From positions 47,009 through 111,008 of the IMG/VR virus record IMGVR_UViG_3300024518_004461: a stretch of 64,000 nucleotides of DNA; one strand, given 5' to 3'. This DNA comes from a virus. Numbering within the stretch: the first letter of the stretch is position 1; the number at the start of each line of letters is the position of its first letter. The notes under the pieces are model-generated. The model was not told the DNA's origin. It did no database searches and was given only the letters and a program-made list of their open reading frames with translations. Positions 26,767 through 35,425 of the stretch are shown here, one piece after another. Made by a program: the position numbers and the translations under genes.

Positions 26767-27427
26767 TTATTTTCTCCCAATCTGTTTTGTAATCCACATC
26801 AAGGACATCCTCAATCATGTAAAAAGTAGTATCTTCATTATACATATTATTATTTAATTTATCCACTTCATCTGCCACATATATGGAAATAAAATGTGAA
26901 ATTTCAAAACACTTTGGATAATCCTGTCGTCGATATAAATCGTGACTAATGATTTGTTGTCCTTTACCATTTGATTTCTCATACATACATAAATAGGGAT
27001 GCGAGTTTACTTCCTTCTTGCACAAGACAGAACGGGAATTTGTTTCGAGGTAAAATTTAAGTGCTCTTTCGATCTGGACCCAAGTGCGAGTGGGATATGT
27101 TAAGTAAAGCATTAGGATCACTTCATCCTCTCGAATTTCACAATCCACCAGGCATTCTAAAATAGCAGACCTAGTAGAAGCATCATCACTAGCAGTAGAA
27201 GAACTTCTAAGATGATAACCAATCTCTCTATCCTTACAAAATTTAATAATTTGTTTATCATCAGAAGATATTATCAAATCTTTAATTTTAATATCGGGAA
27301 TGATATCCAATGTGTTGGATAAAAGCTTTCTATTCTTAAATGGAAAACCTTTAGAATTCCGGCGAGCAGGAATTATTATTTTATAAGGAAAATCCATATT
27401 ACCTAAGTGCTGTTGGTGAGTTTTCAC
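26756..27427 (-). CDS. neuA: Acylneuraminate cytidylyltransferase
   Basis: A 223-residue protein. YKIIIPARRNSKGFPFKNRKLL (about 15-36) is the CTP-binding loop of CMP-NeuAc synthetases; LIISSDDKQII and LTYPTRTWVQIERALKF follow. FYMIEDVLDVDYKTDWE near the end contains the family C-terminal Asp motif. The start is GTG at 27427, overlapping the upstream TGA (GTGA) with AGGA 6 nt before; ATG 27397 is an alternative. It would activate the NeuB product as CMP-sugar. Confidence 0.8.
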   Translation of the reverse strand: MKTHQQHLGNMDFPYKIIIPARRNSKGFPFKNRKLLSNTLDIIPDIKIKDLIISSDDKQIIKFCKDREIGYHLRSSSTASDDASTRSAILECLVDCEIREDEVILMLYLTYPTRTWVQIERALKFYLETNSRSVLCKKEVNSHPYLCMYEKSNGKGQQIISHDLYRRQDYPKCFEISHFISIYVADEVDKLNNNMYNEDTTFYMIEDVLDVDYKTDWEKISEN

Positions 27428-28092
27428 TTTTTCCTATTATCCCCTCTATCCCCAATATGATATGCTCTTGCTTTGGGATTAAATCCAATTGGAAATCCAC
27501 ATTTGCGAATCGCAAAACTCCACATTACATCGGGCGCATTTCCAAACAAACCAAAAGGTTCTATTTGCTCCATAACATCACGATGAACAATTGAGTTTGC
27601 TACATATGCTGTGGGCGAATCTTCGACTACACCTGTTTCGACATTATAATCAAGTGGTCGATGCGGCAACTGTAGAGACATACTAGGAAACTGCATCCAA
27701 TCTTCTCCATGTTCATGACGCTCCCCTAAATCGTTTGTTAGTCGGAATCCATATTGACCGGGTTTTTTATCTTTTAAAAACTCGCTCATGTTTTCGTACC
27801 ATTTTTCATCTGGTATAATATCATCATCAAATATACCAACCCATTCAGTAGTAATATTTTGCATCCCTAATCGAAACTTTCTCATCTTATCAACATCCCA
27901 GCCTGGATAAATAATACTTTTTCCGCCCAAGTCATTTACTAATTGGGTAAGCAAAGATTCTCTAGGCGCGACCAACACATAGTTTTGATTGCTTGCTTTA
28001 ATACAACTAGGAATAACACGCTCCAGCATAAGCCCGTGTCTAGGATGGCCATCCTCTAGATTTGATGTAACTTGAATAATTCCTAAATCCAT
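27424..28092 (-). CDS. Glycosyltransferase, GT2-like
   Basis: A 222-residue protein. NYVLVAPRESL (first strand region) is followed by WVGIFDDDIIPDEKWYENM with a DDD metal site, and PFGLFGNAPDVMWSFAIRKCGFPI as the acceptor-side block. Residues around YHIGDRGDN end the domain. The stop overlaps neuA. Possibly the transferase for the CMP-activated sugar, but the fold signature is of generic GT2 type. Confidence 0.68.
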   Translation of the reverse strand: MDLGIIQVTSNLEDGHPRHGLMLERVIPSCIKASNQNYVLVAPRESLLTQLVNDLGGKSIIYPGWDVDKMRKFRLGMQNITTEWVGIFDDDIIPDEKWYENMSEFLKDKKPGQYGFRLTNDLGERHEHGEDWMQFPSMSLQLPHRPLDYNVETGVVEDSPTAYVANSIVHRDVMEQIEPFGLFGNAPDVMWSFAIRKCGFPIGFNPKARAYHIGDRGDNRKK

Positions 28093-28104
28093 ATTTCTTG
28101 CTTT

Positions 28105-29373
28105 CTATTGTAAAGACATTTGAGAGGCTATAGATAGTGCTTCATCAATCACTTGTTCTGTAGAAATAACAGGAGGAATACAAGCTTCCACAAATTTGTT
28201 ATACATCACCGGAGCAGAAAATTCTTTAGTTACATACTTCTGAAGTTTCTTTGCTTTCGACTTTGGTTCACCATAGCTTTTACGAACAGAGCGCAAAACT
28301 TTTTTATAATCCCATTCTTTTGCAAAAGACCATTGTGAATCTGCTTGAATTACTCCTTCCCATTTTGCTTCTGGTTGAATCATTTTGATATCATAAGAAA
28401 CAGGTGAGAACATCGCTGTCTTTTTTGTTTTTCCTTTCTTATCCTTGACATCCATATAAAGATAGTCGCATTGACCACCCCACCCAACTGTAACAATCGG
28501 TAATCCATTATATGCGGCTTCAAATAGTGGTAGTCCAAAACCTTCACCGTGACCAATGTTAATTAATGCCTTAACTTTTTCATCCTGATAAAGACTATTC
28601 ATTTCTTCTTCGGCTAAGTCTCCATGCAAAAGATAAACACTGCATTTGCGATTTTTATATTCAGCCAACAAATCCTTAAGACGAATTTCAGTTATTTGCC
28701 TATCTCTTTTGGAGTTTTTTGCCAACGAAGTTTTTACAACAAGGCCGACCTCTTGATCATAAAATTCTTCAACAAACCATTTGATGGTATTTTCTAAATT
28801 TTTCCTAGGTATCCAGGTGCCAACTGTAAGGAAATTAAAATCATCCTTAAGTTCTAGCTTTATAGGGCTTGTCTGAGTATCTTTTACAGGATAACCAACC
28901 ACATCAACTGGTGTATTTACTTTTGCTATAAACTCTTGACCCGTGGTTGGATCTTGTGTTTTGATTTCCGTAGTATCAAAGCCAAATTTTGAATGTTCTG
29001 AAACTACAATGATTTTATCCATTAGGAAGGATTTTTCTACCCATTGAGGAGCAATTTTAGTAGTCTCGATTCCAGCCGTAACGCCAATATTGTAAGGAGC
29101 TATTTTCTCCCATTCATTAGGAATTGTTACCTGAAGTGACATATCAAATGTACCACCACTTTGAGTATATTGAATTGTTTTTTGTAGCAGAAAATCAATC
29201 CATTGTCTTTCCTCATTGTCTTCCCATAGCCATCCAGTAGCGCCCCAATTGGTGCTCAAGAGATATACATCAAATAGTTCCGGCTTTGATCGGAGCGAAC
29301 GTAAAACAAATCGTGTATGTTCTCCATATCCGCTTTGACTTAGTGCTGGACCTCTTACTAAAATTGTTTTCAT
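28105..29373 (-). CDS. Glycosyltransferase, GT4
   Basis: About 422 residues from ATG 29373, overlapping the upstream stop as ATGA. VRGPALSQSGYGEHTRFVL is the Gly-rich acceptor loop; NFLTVGTWIPRKNLENTIKW (about 185-205) starts the nucleotide-sugar domain; and GHGEGFGLPLFEAAYNGLPIV is the E-x7-E motif of GT4 enzymes. Retaining GT-B transferase, paired with the next gene and probably derived from the same ancestor. Confidence 0.85.
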   Translation of the reverse strand: MKTILVRGPALSQSGYGEHTRFVLRSLRSKPELFDVYLLSTNWGATGWLWEDNEERQWIDFLLQKTIQYTQSGGTFDMSLQVTIPNEWEKIAPYNIGVTAGIETTKIAPQWVEKSFLMDKIIVVSEHSKFGFDTTEIKTQDPTTGQEFIAKVNTPVDVVGYPVKDTQTSPIKLELKDDFNFLTVGTWIPRKNLENTIKWFVEEFYDQEVGLVVKTSLAKNSKRDRQITEIRLKDLLAEYKNRKCSVYLLHGDLAEEEMNSLYQDEKVKALINIGHGEGFGLPLFEAAYNGLPIVTVGWGGQCDYLYMDVKDKKGKTKKTAMFSPVSYDIKMIQPEAKWEGVIQADSQWSFAKEWDYKKVLRSVRKSYGEPKSKAKKLQKYVTKEFSAPVMYNKFVEACIPPVISTEQVIDEALSIASQMSLQ

Positions 29374-30713
29374 ACTGCTATTAGCTCCCATGTTTTATAA
29401 TTTTTTCGTGTTTCCCAAGAACCATGCTTTTCGTGAGTATCGTTTATAATCTTTTCCCATTGAGAAGAAAAATTATCAAAATTATAATTCTCAAGAACAT
29501 GTTGCCTTGCGCACTCGCCCATTTCTTTACGTTTACTAGCGCCGAACTCATACATCATCATTAGTCCATCAACAACTCTTTCTTCTGAAACTCTATCTTC
29601 GTAAATAAAGGGAACTTCCTGCGAACCAATAATTGCTTTAGATGTTGGCTCAAGTCCAATACCATGTTTATATTCAGTCACACCTTTGTTCCTTTTGTTT
29701 CGCGATAGCATCTTTTTTTGTGTTATGTCTTTCAATGAAGTAACTTGCTCTTGAAGTCCGCCAGTCATTGTTGTCATGATAGGTGTACCACAAGCCATTG
29801 ATTCAAACGTAGCCAATCCGAAGCCTTCGGCATCCGAAATGTTTATCGTGCAATCCGCCGCATTATATATATTTACCAAAGCATCAGGAGGAATTTTTTC
29901 ACCTGATATCAAGACCTCTCTATTTTGTAGATCTAGGTCATTGATAATAGCATATAGATCTTGTCCGTTTGGATCATTGGCAGCAGTATGCATAAGTAAT
30001 GTAGCATTTGCTTCAGGATGCTTTTTTATTAGCTTCTTGCGGAAAGCATCAAACCAATAAATCAATGAACCACTTTGTTTACGGCGAGCATTTCTATTAT
30101 TCCAAAATACTAACATATGATTCTCATCTTCGATCCCAAAATGTTGTTTTCTGAATTGCTTGATATTCGTGTCGCTGAGTGGCTTAAATAGCTCTCCTGG
30201 TGTTGCATGAGGAAGATAATGTTCTTCTACATTTGGAGCAACTGTTTTTACAATATCTGAAGTTAATTTAGAAATGGTAGCAACCACATCAGTTGATTCA
30301 TACCAAATCTTATTAAAAGTTGGATAAGGATAATTGTCCCACACATGATAATAAACCATAGGAACCAAAGACCTTATTTCGTTTTCTATTTCCCATAGCC
30401 AGCCATAAAAACGTGGATCAGTCATGAACCATAGAATATCCGGTTTAGTAGAACGCAGAATTGAACGAATTGTTTCGGCGTTTCCATAACCATCGATGGG
30501 ATAGATGATCCAGTCATCACCAAATTCTTCAGTCTTCTGAGGTTCATAGTTTTTGTGCTTCATGGCACCACCAAGACTAATAAATTCGAATTTTCCTGTC
30601 TTGAGGAGTTCAACAATAAAATATTTTGTTTGGGTGCCTACACCAGAGGGTGAAAGTGGGTGGTCGGATATAGTTAGAATTTTAATCTTTTTTTCGGGTT
30701 TCGGTTGTGCCAT
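29370..30713 (-). CDS. Glycosyltransferase, GT4
   Basis: About 447 residues from ATG 30713, which has AAGGAG 8 nt upstream. ILTISDHPLSPSGVGTQTKY is the N-terminal loop, MLVFWNNRNARRKQSGSLIY starts the sugar-donor domain, and SDAEGFGLATFESMACGTPI is the GT4 E-x7-E signature. Similar architecture and order to the 28105 gene suggest an ancient tandem pair. It is the first gene of the large glycan island in the direction of transcription. Confidence 0.85.
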   Translation of the reverse strand: MAQPKPEKKIKILTISDHPLSPSGVGTQTKYFIVELLKTGKFEFISLGGAMKHKNYEPQKTEEFGDDWIIYPIDGYGNAETIRSILRSTKPDILWFMTDPRFYGWLWEIENEIRSLVPMVYYHVWDNYPYPTFNKIWYESTDVVATISKLTSDIVKTVAPNVEEHYLPHATPGELFKPLSDTNIKQFRKQHFGIEDENHMLVFWNNRNARRKQSGSLIYWFDAFRKKLIKKHPEANATLLMHTAANDPNGQDLYAIINDLDLQNREVLISGEKIPPDALVNIYNAADCTINISDAEGFGLATFESMACGTPIMTTMTGGLQEQVTSLKDITQKKMLSRNKRNKGVTEYKHGIGLEPTSKAIIGSQEVPFIYEDRVSEERVVDGLMMMYEFGASKRKEMGECARQHVLENYNFDNFSSQWEKIINDTHEKHGSWETRKNYKTWELIAV

Positions 30714-30721
30714 TAGTCTCC

Positions 30722-31489
30722 TTAAGGGCACCACTCCGTTCTGTGAAATTCACACTTCGCACAACTAAGACGATTTTTGGGGTGGTTCTTATTATGGATA
30801 TTATACACCGCCTTGTTTAAAACATTAAGCGAATTATTTATTTTTTTTTGTCCGCTGGAAACTCTAAAGATTTCTATCCTGTTTTTCTTGGCCGTTCGCT
30901 TCAATAATCCAAAGTATGTTTCTACCATAATCGGATCAATATTGTGCTTCTTACAAAAGAAATGCTTATAATAAGTGAGCTGGTATGTAACCATTTTATC
31001 TGTCTTTCGTCTTATGTCCCAACCCCAAGAACACGACTTCCAATCTATAATGTGATATTTTCCATCAGGTGTTTTAATAACAAGATCTAGAAAGCCCTTA
31101 TAGTCATAGTTACCTGGGCTGTCTATAATAGGTTCGAAGATTTGTTCTTCTGCTGAGATGACTGTATATTGTGGAAACTTTAGTTTCAGTGCTTTTAGAA
31201 CTAGCGCAGCCAGTTCAACACCATGCACTTTCATGTCACCAATCATTTTTTGTTCTTTGATTGTTATTTCTTCTAACTTTCCTAGTTCTTCATCAAATGA
31301 GTTACTGAAAATCTTATCATAATCTTCTGTGTTATCTAAAACTAATTTTTCACAGGCTTCATGAAGCGCAGATCCAAAAGCAGTATAAACATTTCCTGTG
31401 AATCCCTTTAATTTATCTATGTAAGTTAGTTTATGATAAAAGGGGCAAAAGTCCCAGTTTTTGAGTGCGCTAAAAGATACATGAGGCAT
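30722..31489 (-). CDS. PD-(D/E)XK nuclease with Cys cluster (RecB/Cas4-like)
   Basis: About 255 residues from ATG 31489 (AAGGAG upstream). VSFSALKNWDFCPFYHKLTY is the usual N-terminal motif with one Cys. GSALHEACEKLV, YDYKGFLDLVIKTPDGKYHIIDWKS carries the Gly-Asp...Asp-x-Lys nuclease core (about 135-155). The C-terminus LSCAKCEFHRTEWCP supplies three more Cys, suggesting a 4Fe-4S cluster as in AddB/Cas4 proteins. It likely acts in phage recombination or DNA processing. Confidence 0.82.
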   Translation of the reverse strand: MPHVSFSALKNWDFCPFYHKLTYIDKLKGFTGNVYTAFGSALHEACEKLVLDNTEDYDKIFSNSFDEELGKLEEITIKEQKMIGDMKVHGVELAALVLKALKLKFPQYTVISAEEQIFEPIIDSPGNYDYKGFLDLVIKTPDGKYHIIDWKSCSWGWDIRRKTDKMVTYQLTYYKHFFCKKHNIDPIMVETYFGLLKRTAKKNRIEIFRVSSGQKKINNSLNVLNKAVYNIHNKNHPKNRLSCAKCEFHRTEWCP

Positions 31490-31526
31490 ATTAACTCCTT
31501 GTGGCATAAGCCAACGTTATAGTAAT

Positions 31527-31555
31527 ATTCTATCATGTAAAAGAGAAGAAGTCAA
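31527..31555 (-). promoter_or_regulatory. Sigma-70-type promoter
   Basis: TTGACT at 31550-31555, a 17-nt spacer and TAGAAT at 31527-31532 on the minus strand. It lies 38 nt upstream of the nuclease start and would drive the nuclease gene and the glycan island below it. Confidence 0.7.
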
Positions 31556-31562
31556 AGAGTAT

Positions 31563-32255
31563 TTAACTAATTTCATTATATATTTTATTAATCTTGGAGT
31601 AAAGTACAGGATTTACATTCTTTAATAAATCAGGATCTCCAAATAAATATTCTTCAACACCATTTGCAAAATATTCACGAATTGATGTAACCGAATAAGG
31701 AGAAATAAATAAATTTGGAATTATTAATGAAAGACGGTCATAACCTATCTCATTATATAATAAATCATCTAATTCATCAGTGAGATCAGGATCAAAAAAG
31801 ATATTTCTAGAAAAGTAAAAGCCTTCATGATTTAGTAAAGAAATTAGCTTATCTTTTTTGGCTTTAAATTCATTTTGAATTAATTTATCACCATAAATTT
31901 CATAGCCCATCTTTTCTTCTAAGGCATGTGCTAATTCATGACAGATGTTTCTAGCAATCAATTCTTCAGAAGCATAATCTATATTTTTAAAAGAAGATAA
32001 ATAAATAACACCATCTTTAAACATGGCTTCAATATTTCTTTCTTCTAATTCTTTAAAATCCCCTATATAGATTCCATCTATAAGATTTAAGATTTGTGAA
32101 GGAATGTTTTTCTCTAAATTCTTAATAATGTTATTGAAGTCAATATCATTTGGAAGTTTATTTACAACAACGACAGGCACAAGGCCTTTTAAAAGAGAGA
32201 ATTCATTTCTGTTTTTTAATGCGTGAGAAGAACTGCTTTTTATATAATCTTTCAT
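31563..32255 (-). CDS. ATLF/Pro-Pro endopeptidase-like zinc metallopeptidase
   Basis: A 230-residue protein. NICHELAHALEE (about 104-115) is the HExxH zinc site, and REYFANGVEEYLFGDPDLLK (about 192-211) is the conserved downstream Glu/Tyr block of the anthrax lethal factor-like (ATLF) family. No signal peptide is seen, so the enzyme probably works in the host cytoplasm or in the virion. It has its own promoter at 32278. Confidence 0.72.
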   Translation of the reverse strand: MKDYIKSSSSHALKNRNEFSLLKGLVPVVVVNKLPNDIDFNNIIKNLEKNIPSQILNLIDGIYIGDFKELEERNIEAMFKDGVIYLSSFKNIDYASEELIARNICHELAHALEEKMGYEIYGDKLIQNEFKAKKDKLISLLNHEGFYFSRNIFFDPDLTDELDDLLYNEIGYDRLSLIIPNLFISPYSVTSIREYFANGVEEYLFGDPDLLKNVNPVLYSKINKIYNEIS

Positions 32256-32277
32256 ATATTTAAATAATGTATCTTAA

Positions 32278-32306
32278 TTAATATCATGCTTCGCAAAGTC
32301 TGTCAA
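32278..32306 (-). promoter_or_regulatory. Sigma-70-type promoter
   Basis: TTGACA at 32301-32306 and TATTAA at 32278-32283 with a 17-nt spacer on the minus strand, 23 nt upstream of the metallopeptidase start. Confidence 0.7.
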
Positions 32307-32314
32307 GTTAAAAG

Positions 32315-33640
32315 TTAAAGATTTTTTGCACATAAGGTTGCGACCTTGCTTCTTTCACCTTTAATAAATGTGATATGTCCTGTGATATCAAAATATTTTA
32401 ATTTTTCAATCACGTAGGTTAAACCGTTTGTAGTCTCATCAATATTCACATTATCTATTTGTTCAATGTCACCAGTCAAAACAATTTTAGTTCCTTCACC
32501 TACTCTAGTAAGTATAGTCTTTATTTCATGCCGTGTCAAGTTCTGGCACTCATCAATAATAATATAAGCATTTTGAATTGAGCGACCACGAATATAAGTT
32601 AGAGCCTCGACCTCAATTATTCTTTTATCCATATATGACTCTAGCATTAAATTATCATCACCAAATAAGAATCTTAAATTATCTTGAATTGGCGCTAGCC
32701 ATGGCACCATTTTATCCTCTAGAGATCCAGGTAAATAGCCAATGTCTTTTCCCATGGGTTGAACTGGTCTAGAAACAATTAATCTATTATATACTGAAGA
32801 TTCTCCCATTATCTGTTGCAATCCCGCTGCAATAGCACACAAAGTCTTTCCGCTTCCTGCTTTACCAATAAGAGAAACCACAGGAACATTTGGATCTAAA
32901 AGTAAATCCAACGCACAATTTTGTTCTTTGTTTTTTGGTGCTATGCCCCATCCATCTGATTCTTTATGTTGAGGAATTTTTTTAAATTCTGTATTCTCAT
33001 CAATGAATCTAGTAATTGCTGTTTTCTTTTCATTCGACGAAGATACCAGCATTACATATTGATTGGGATATAATTCTGCTTTGTCATCTATCGCATTATA
33101 CAGATAAACGCTTTCACCTGTATAGAAACGGTCAATTATTTGATCATCCACAAGTAGCTTTGTAAAGCCACCATACAATTCAGAACTTTCCTTTATAACA
33201 TTTTCGCTACTATAGTTTTCTGCATTTACTCCAATAGCATCACACTTAATTCTTAGGTTAATATCGTTGGATACTAATATCACCTTACGGCTTGGAAACT
33301 CTTTTATAAGTGTAAGTGCGGCGGCAATAATCTGATGATCAGCCGTATTAGGATCATAGCCAGAAGGTAATTCAGATAAATCTGGTGTTTTAGTAAAAAC
33401 TAAGCCACGCCCTTTTCGAATTCGAATCCCTTTTTGAAAACTTCCTCTATTTCGTAATTCATCTAGGGTTCTAATAATTCCTCTAGCATTTGCGCCGACG
33501 CCGTTTGGTCTTTTTTTGTTGTTATCTAATTCTTCTAATACTACTAGCGGAACATATATATCTCCGTTCCCATAAGAAAAAATTGAATTACAATCTGTGA
33601 GGTATACGCTCGTATCAAGAACATAAATCTTTTTTGCCAT
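32315..33640 (-). CDS. phoH: PIN-PhoH family ATPase/ribonuclease
   Basis: A 441-residue two-domain protein of the PhoH2 type. Residues 1-145 are a PIN domain (YVLDTSVYLTD, VVLEELDNNKK, ADHQIIAAAL, ILVSNDINLRIK with the acidic residues). Residues about 235-441 are the PhoH ATPase: Walker A GKAGSGKT (about 258), Walker B AYIIIDECQN (about 361) and LTGDIEQID. PhoH is common in marine phages; the PIN form may unwind and cut RNA. GGAAG precedes the ATG. Confidence 0.88.
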   Translation of the reverse strand: MAKKIYVLDTSVYLTDCNSIFSYGNGDIYVPLVVLEELDNNKKRPNGVGANARGIIRTLDELRNRGSFQKGIRIRKGRGLVFTKTPDLSELPSGYDPNTADHQIIAAALTLIKEFPSRKVILVSNDINLRIKCDAIGVNAENYSSENVIKESSELYGGFTKLLVDDQIIDRFYTGESVYLYNAIDDKAELYPNQYVMLVSSSNEKKTAITRFIDENTEFKKIPQHKESDGWGIAPKNKEQNCALDLLLDPNVPVVSLIGKAGSGKTLCAIAAGLQQIMGESSVYNRLIVSRPVQPMGKDIGYLPGSLEDKMVPWLAPIQDNLRFLFGDDNLMLESYMDKRIIEVEALTYIRGRSIQNAYIIIDECQNLTRHEIKTILTRVGEGTKIVLTGDIEQIDNVNIDETTNGLTYVIEKLKYFDITGHITFIKGERSKVATLCAKNL

Positions 33641-33752
33641 ATTTTACTTCCGTTATTCGTTTTTGGTGCTGACAATCCAGCCCCTAATAATAAATAGCCA
33701 AGCCGTTTGAGAATTTTCTTTATAGTTACTTTGTAGGGAAAAAAAAATAATC

Positions 33753-34613
33753 TTGAAAAATGCGGTTGCAAAATTAGTTATAGTATTTATGATGTTCATT
33801 ACTTTTATGGGATGTGCATCATGTGCGTCAAGCACAGCCCTATTTGGGCCAGGAGATTTATTCAGAGATAAAAGACGTTCCTTCATCAAGATTGATATTT
33901 ATAAAAACATCTACCTAACAAAAACCTCCTCTGCGGTAGCCGAAGCAAATTTAGAAGAATATGAAATTGATTTGCGCTCATCAGCTTCGGGCTTTATTGT
34001 TGGACACGATAGAGAAATTACACTCGTAGGAACTTCAGCGCACGTTTGCAGTATTCTTTACGGCAATCAAATAAATTATTTTGTGCAGGACTACTCACCT
34101 AAGAACCCTGAATGGAAGATGACCGAAAGGGCTTCATATATCCTAAACGATTACAAAGGTGAAACATATGCGGCAATTCCAATTGCTTTTGATTTTGAAG
34201 CCGATATATGTATACTGGGTTCAGCCAAGATATCGCGTCCAGCATTGAAAATTTCTAATTCTAAGCCAATAATTGGAGAGAAGTATTATAACATAGCCGC
34301 CCCTATGGGATTGTGGTCTTCTAAAATGATCCCGTTATTTGAAGGATTTTATTTGGGTAGTAAGAAGGTTCGTAGCAACCGAAAAACTTCGTATGTTTTT
34401 TCTATTCCTGCCAAGGGTGGATCTTCGGGCTCCCCAATACTGAATAGTTATGGTGAAGTTGTTGGAGCATTACACTCTGCTTATAGAGGGTTTGAAAATT
34501 TGTGTATGGCTACCACAAATAAAGAGATTTACTTAATCTATCGTAAATCTATGAGAAAATTATTGAAAGATTATGATAAATATAAACTTATCATTGACAT
34601 TATAAATATTTAA
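33753..34613 (+). CDS. Trypsin-like serine protease lipoprotein
   Basis: The only plus-strand gene here. The N-terminus is a signal peptide with a lipobox-like MFITFMGCASC, so the mature Cys (about residue 21) may be lipidated. The protease triad is visible: TSAHVC (His, about 94), ADICILG (Asp, about 150) and PAKGGSSGSPIL (Ser, about 227). It would sit in the periplasm or on the outer membrane of the infected cell. Its stop overlaps the stop of the convergent 34610 gene by 4 nt. Orientation and export signal set it apart, like a moron or host-modifying gene. Confidence 0.8.
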   Translation: MKNAVAKLVIVFMMFITFMGCASCASSTALFGPGDLFRDKRRSFIKIDIYKNIYLTKTSSAVAEANLEEYEIDLRSSASGFIVGHDREITLVGTSAHVCSILYGNQINYFVQDYSPKNPEWKMTERASYILNDYKGETYAAIPIAFDFEADICILGSAKISRPALKISNSKPIIGEKYYNIAAPMGLWSSKMIPLFEGFYLGSKKVRSNRKTSYVFSIPAKGGSSGSPILNSYGEVVGALHSAYRGFENLCMATTNKEIYLIYRKSMRKLLKDYDKYKLIIDIINI

Positions 34614-34819
34614 TAGACTACGTGAATATCCACTTCATGGCTGGATGTACCTTCTAGATCGATTGGTCTAGATTTCCCATTTAAATCTTTTATGATTATC
34701 ACACCCTCATCGTTATGTGGGTCTACTTGATAACATGTTATTTCTGCTGGCCCTTCACAAAAAGTTTCCTTTGTGTTGCGATGCGTATATAGTAAAAAGA
34801 CTTTATCTCCGATGTTCAT
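34610..34819 (-). CDS. Small SH3-like protein, distant relative of the array family
   Basis: A 69-residue protein beginning MNIGDKVFLLYTHR, then GVIIIKDLNGK in the middle. This arrangement (IGDKV, later G(V/I)(I/V)I) recalls the paralogue array at 52367-58815, but the W and C-terminal ELIAKAK are missing. Function unknown. A promoter lies just upstream. Confidence 0.6.
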   Translation of the reverse strand: MNIGDKVFLLYTHRNTKETFCEGPAEITCYQVDPHNDEGVIIIKDLNGKSRPIDLEGTSSHEVDIHVVY

Positions 34820-34825
34820 AATAAT

Positions 34826-34854
34826 ACCTTACCATAAATAGGATCTAAGATCAA
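34826..34854 (-). promoter_or_regulatory. Probable sigma-70-type promoter
   Basis: TTGATC (34849-34854), 17-nt spacer and TAAGGT (34826-34831) on the minus strand, just before the 34819 start. The -10 is imperfect. Confidence 0.45.
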
Positions 34855-34943
34855 GAAAAAGAAAAAAAAATAATGGAGGTGGCGGGAATCACAAATTTAC
34901 CCCTACTTGGGTCCAAGTGATTACCTTTTGTATCTTTATTCAT
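34851..34943 (-). pseudogene. Truncated duplicate of the 34955-35257 gene start
   Basis: A 30-codon frame with a good AAGGAG site. Its first residues (MNKDTKGNHLDPS) copy those of the next gene upstream (MSKDTKGNYPAPS), with 17 identical bases, but it then runs into an unrelated hydrophobic T-rich tail and stops. This looks like a partial duplication of the start region that lost the rest. Confidence 0.55.
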
Positions 34944-34954
34944 TCTCATTCTCC

Positions 34955-35257
34955 TTAAATCGCCTTCATTTCTGAAAGAAGGTCTTCATAGTTCTCAATG
35001 TATCCGCCACTGGTTTTGCCGTCCAGTCGGTTTAGAAGATTGATAGATGAGAATCCTGCGAAGTATGTTGCATCCTCTCCTGGATATTCTATTACTTTAT
35101 TATCCTCGATGCTTTTGATAATCATATAGTCAAGATCTCTAATCTCTTCTGCCGCTCTTCGATTGAGGGATTTGAGTTTAATGATCTCTTTTTTTAGATC
35201 CCGTAACAAACTATCCTCACTTGGGGCTGGGTAGTTACCTTTTGTATCTTTGCTCAT
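34955..35257 (-). CDS. Helical phage protein of unknown function
   Basis: A 100-residue charged protein (MSKDTKGNYPAPSEDSLLRD) with a helical N-terminal half rich in Lys/Glu and the segment YFAGFSSINLLNRLDG. The start ATG overlaps the TGA of a 30-residue upstream frame (ATGA), suggesting coupled translation. Confidence 0.65.
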   Translation of the reverse strand: MSKDTKGNYPAPSEDSLLRDLKKEIIKLKSLNRRAAEEIRDLDYMIIKSIEDNKVIEYPGEDATYFAGFSSINLLNRLDGKTSGGYIENYEDLLSEMKAI

Positions 35258-35346
35258 TTATTATACTTCATTGCTCTATCACTATTCAACGAAAATCCCT
35301 TAGCACCTTTTTCTTTCTTGACCCATTCAAAGAAATCTTCTGCCAT
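35254..35346 (-). CDS. 30-residue small protein
   Basis: MAEDFFEWVKKEKGAKGFSL and ten more residues. The stop overlaps the next ATG by 4 nt. The start lies 12 nt after the 3' end of the tmRNA; no strong ribosome site is seen, so expression may depend on coupling or processing. The sequence looks protein-like but the short length leaves doubt. Confidence 0.5.
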   Translation of the reverse strand: MAEDFFEWVKKEKGAKGFSLNSDRAMKYNK

Positions 35347-35425
35347 TTAAATGGAATTGGAGGTGTGCGGAATCGAACCGCAGTCCACAATGCTTAAATA
35401 AATTTGCGATATACAAGGTTATATC

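Noticed and set aside
34860-34950. Terminator between the 34955 and 34610 genes
   Set aside because: There is a T-run on the minus strand but no convincing stem before it.
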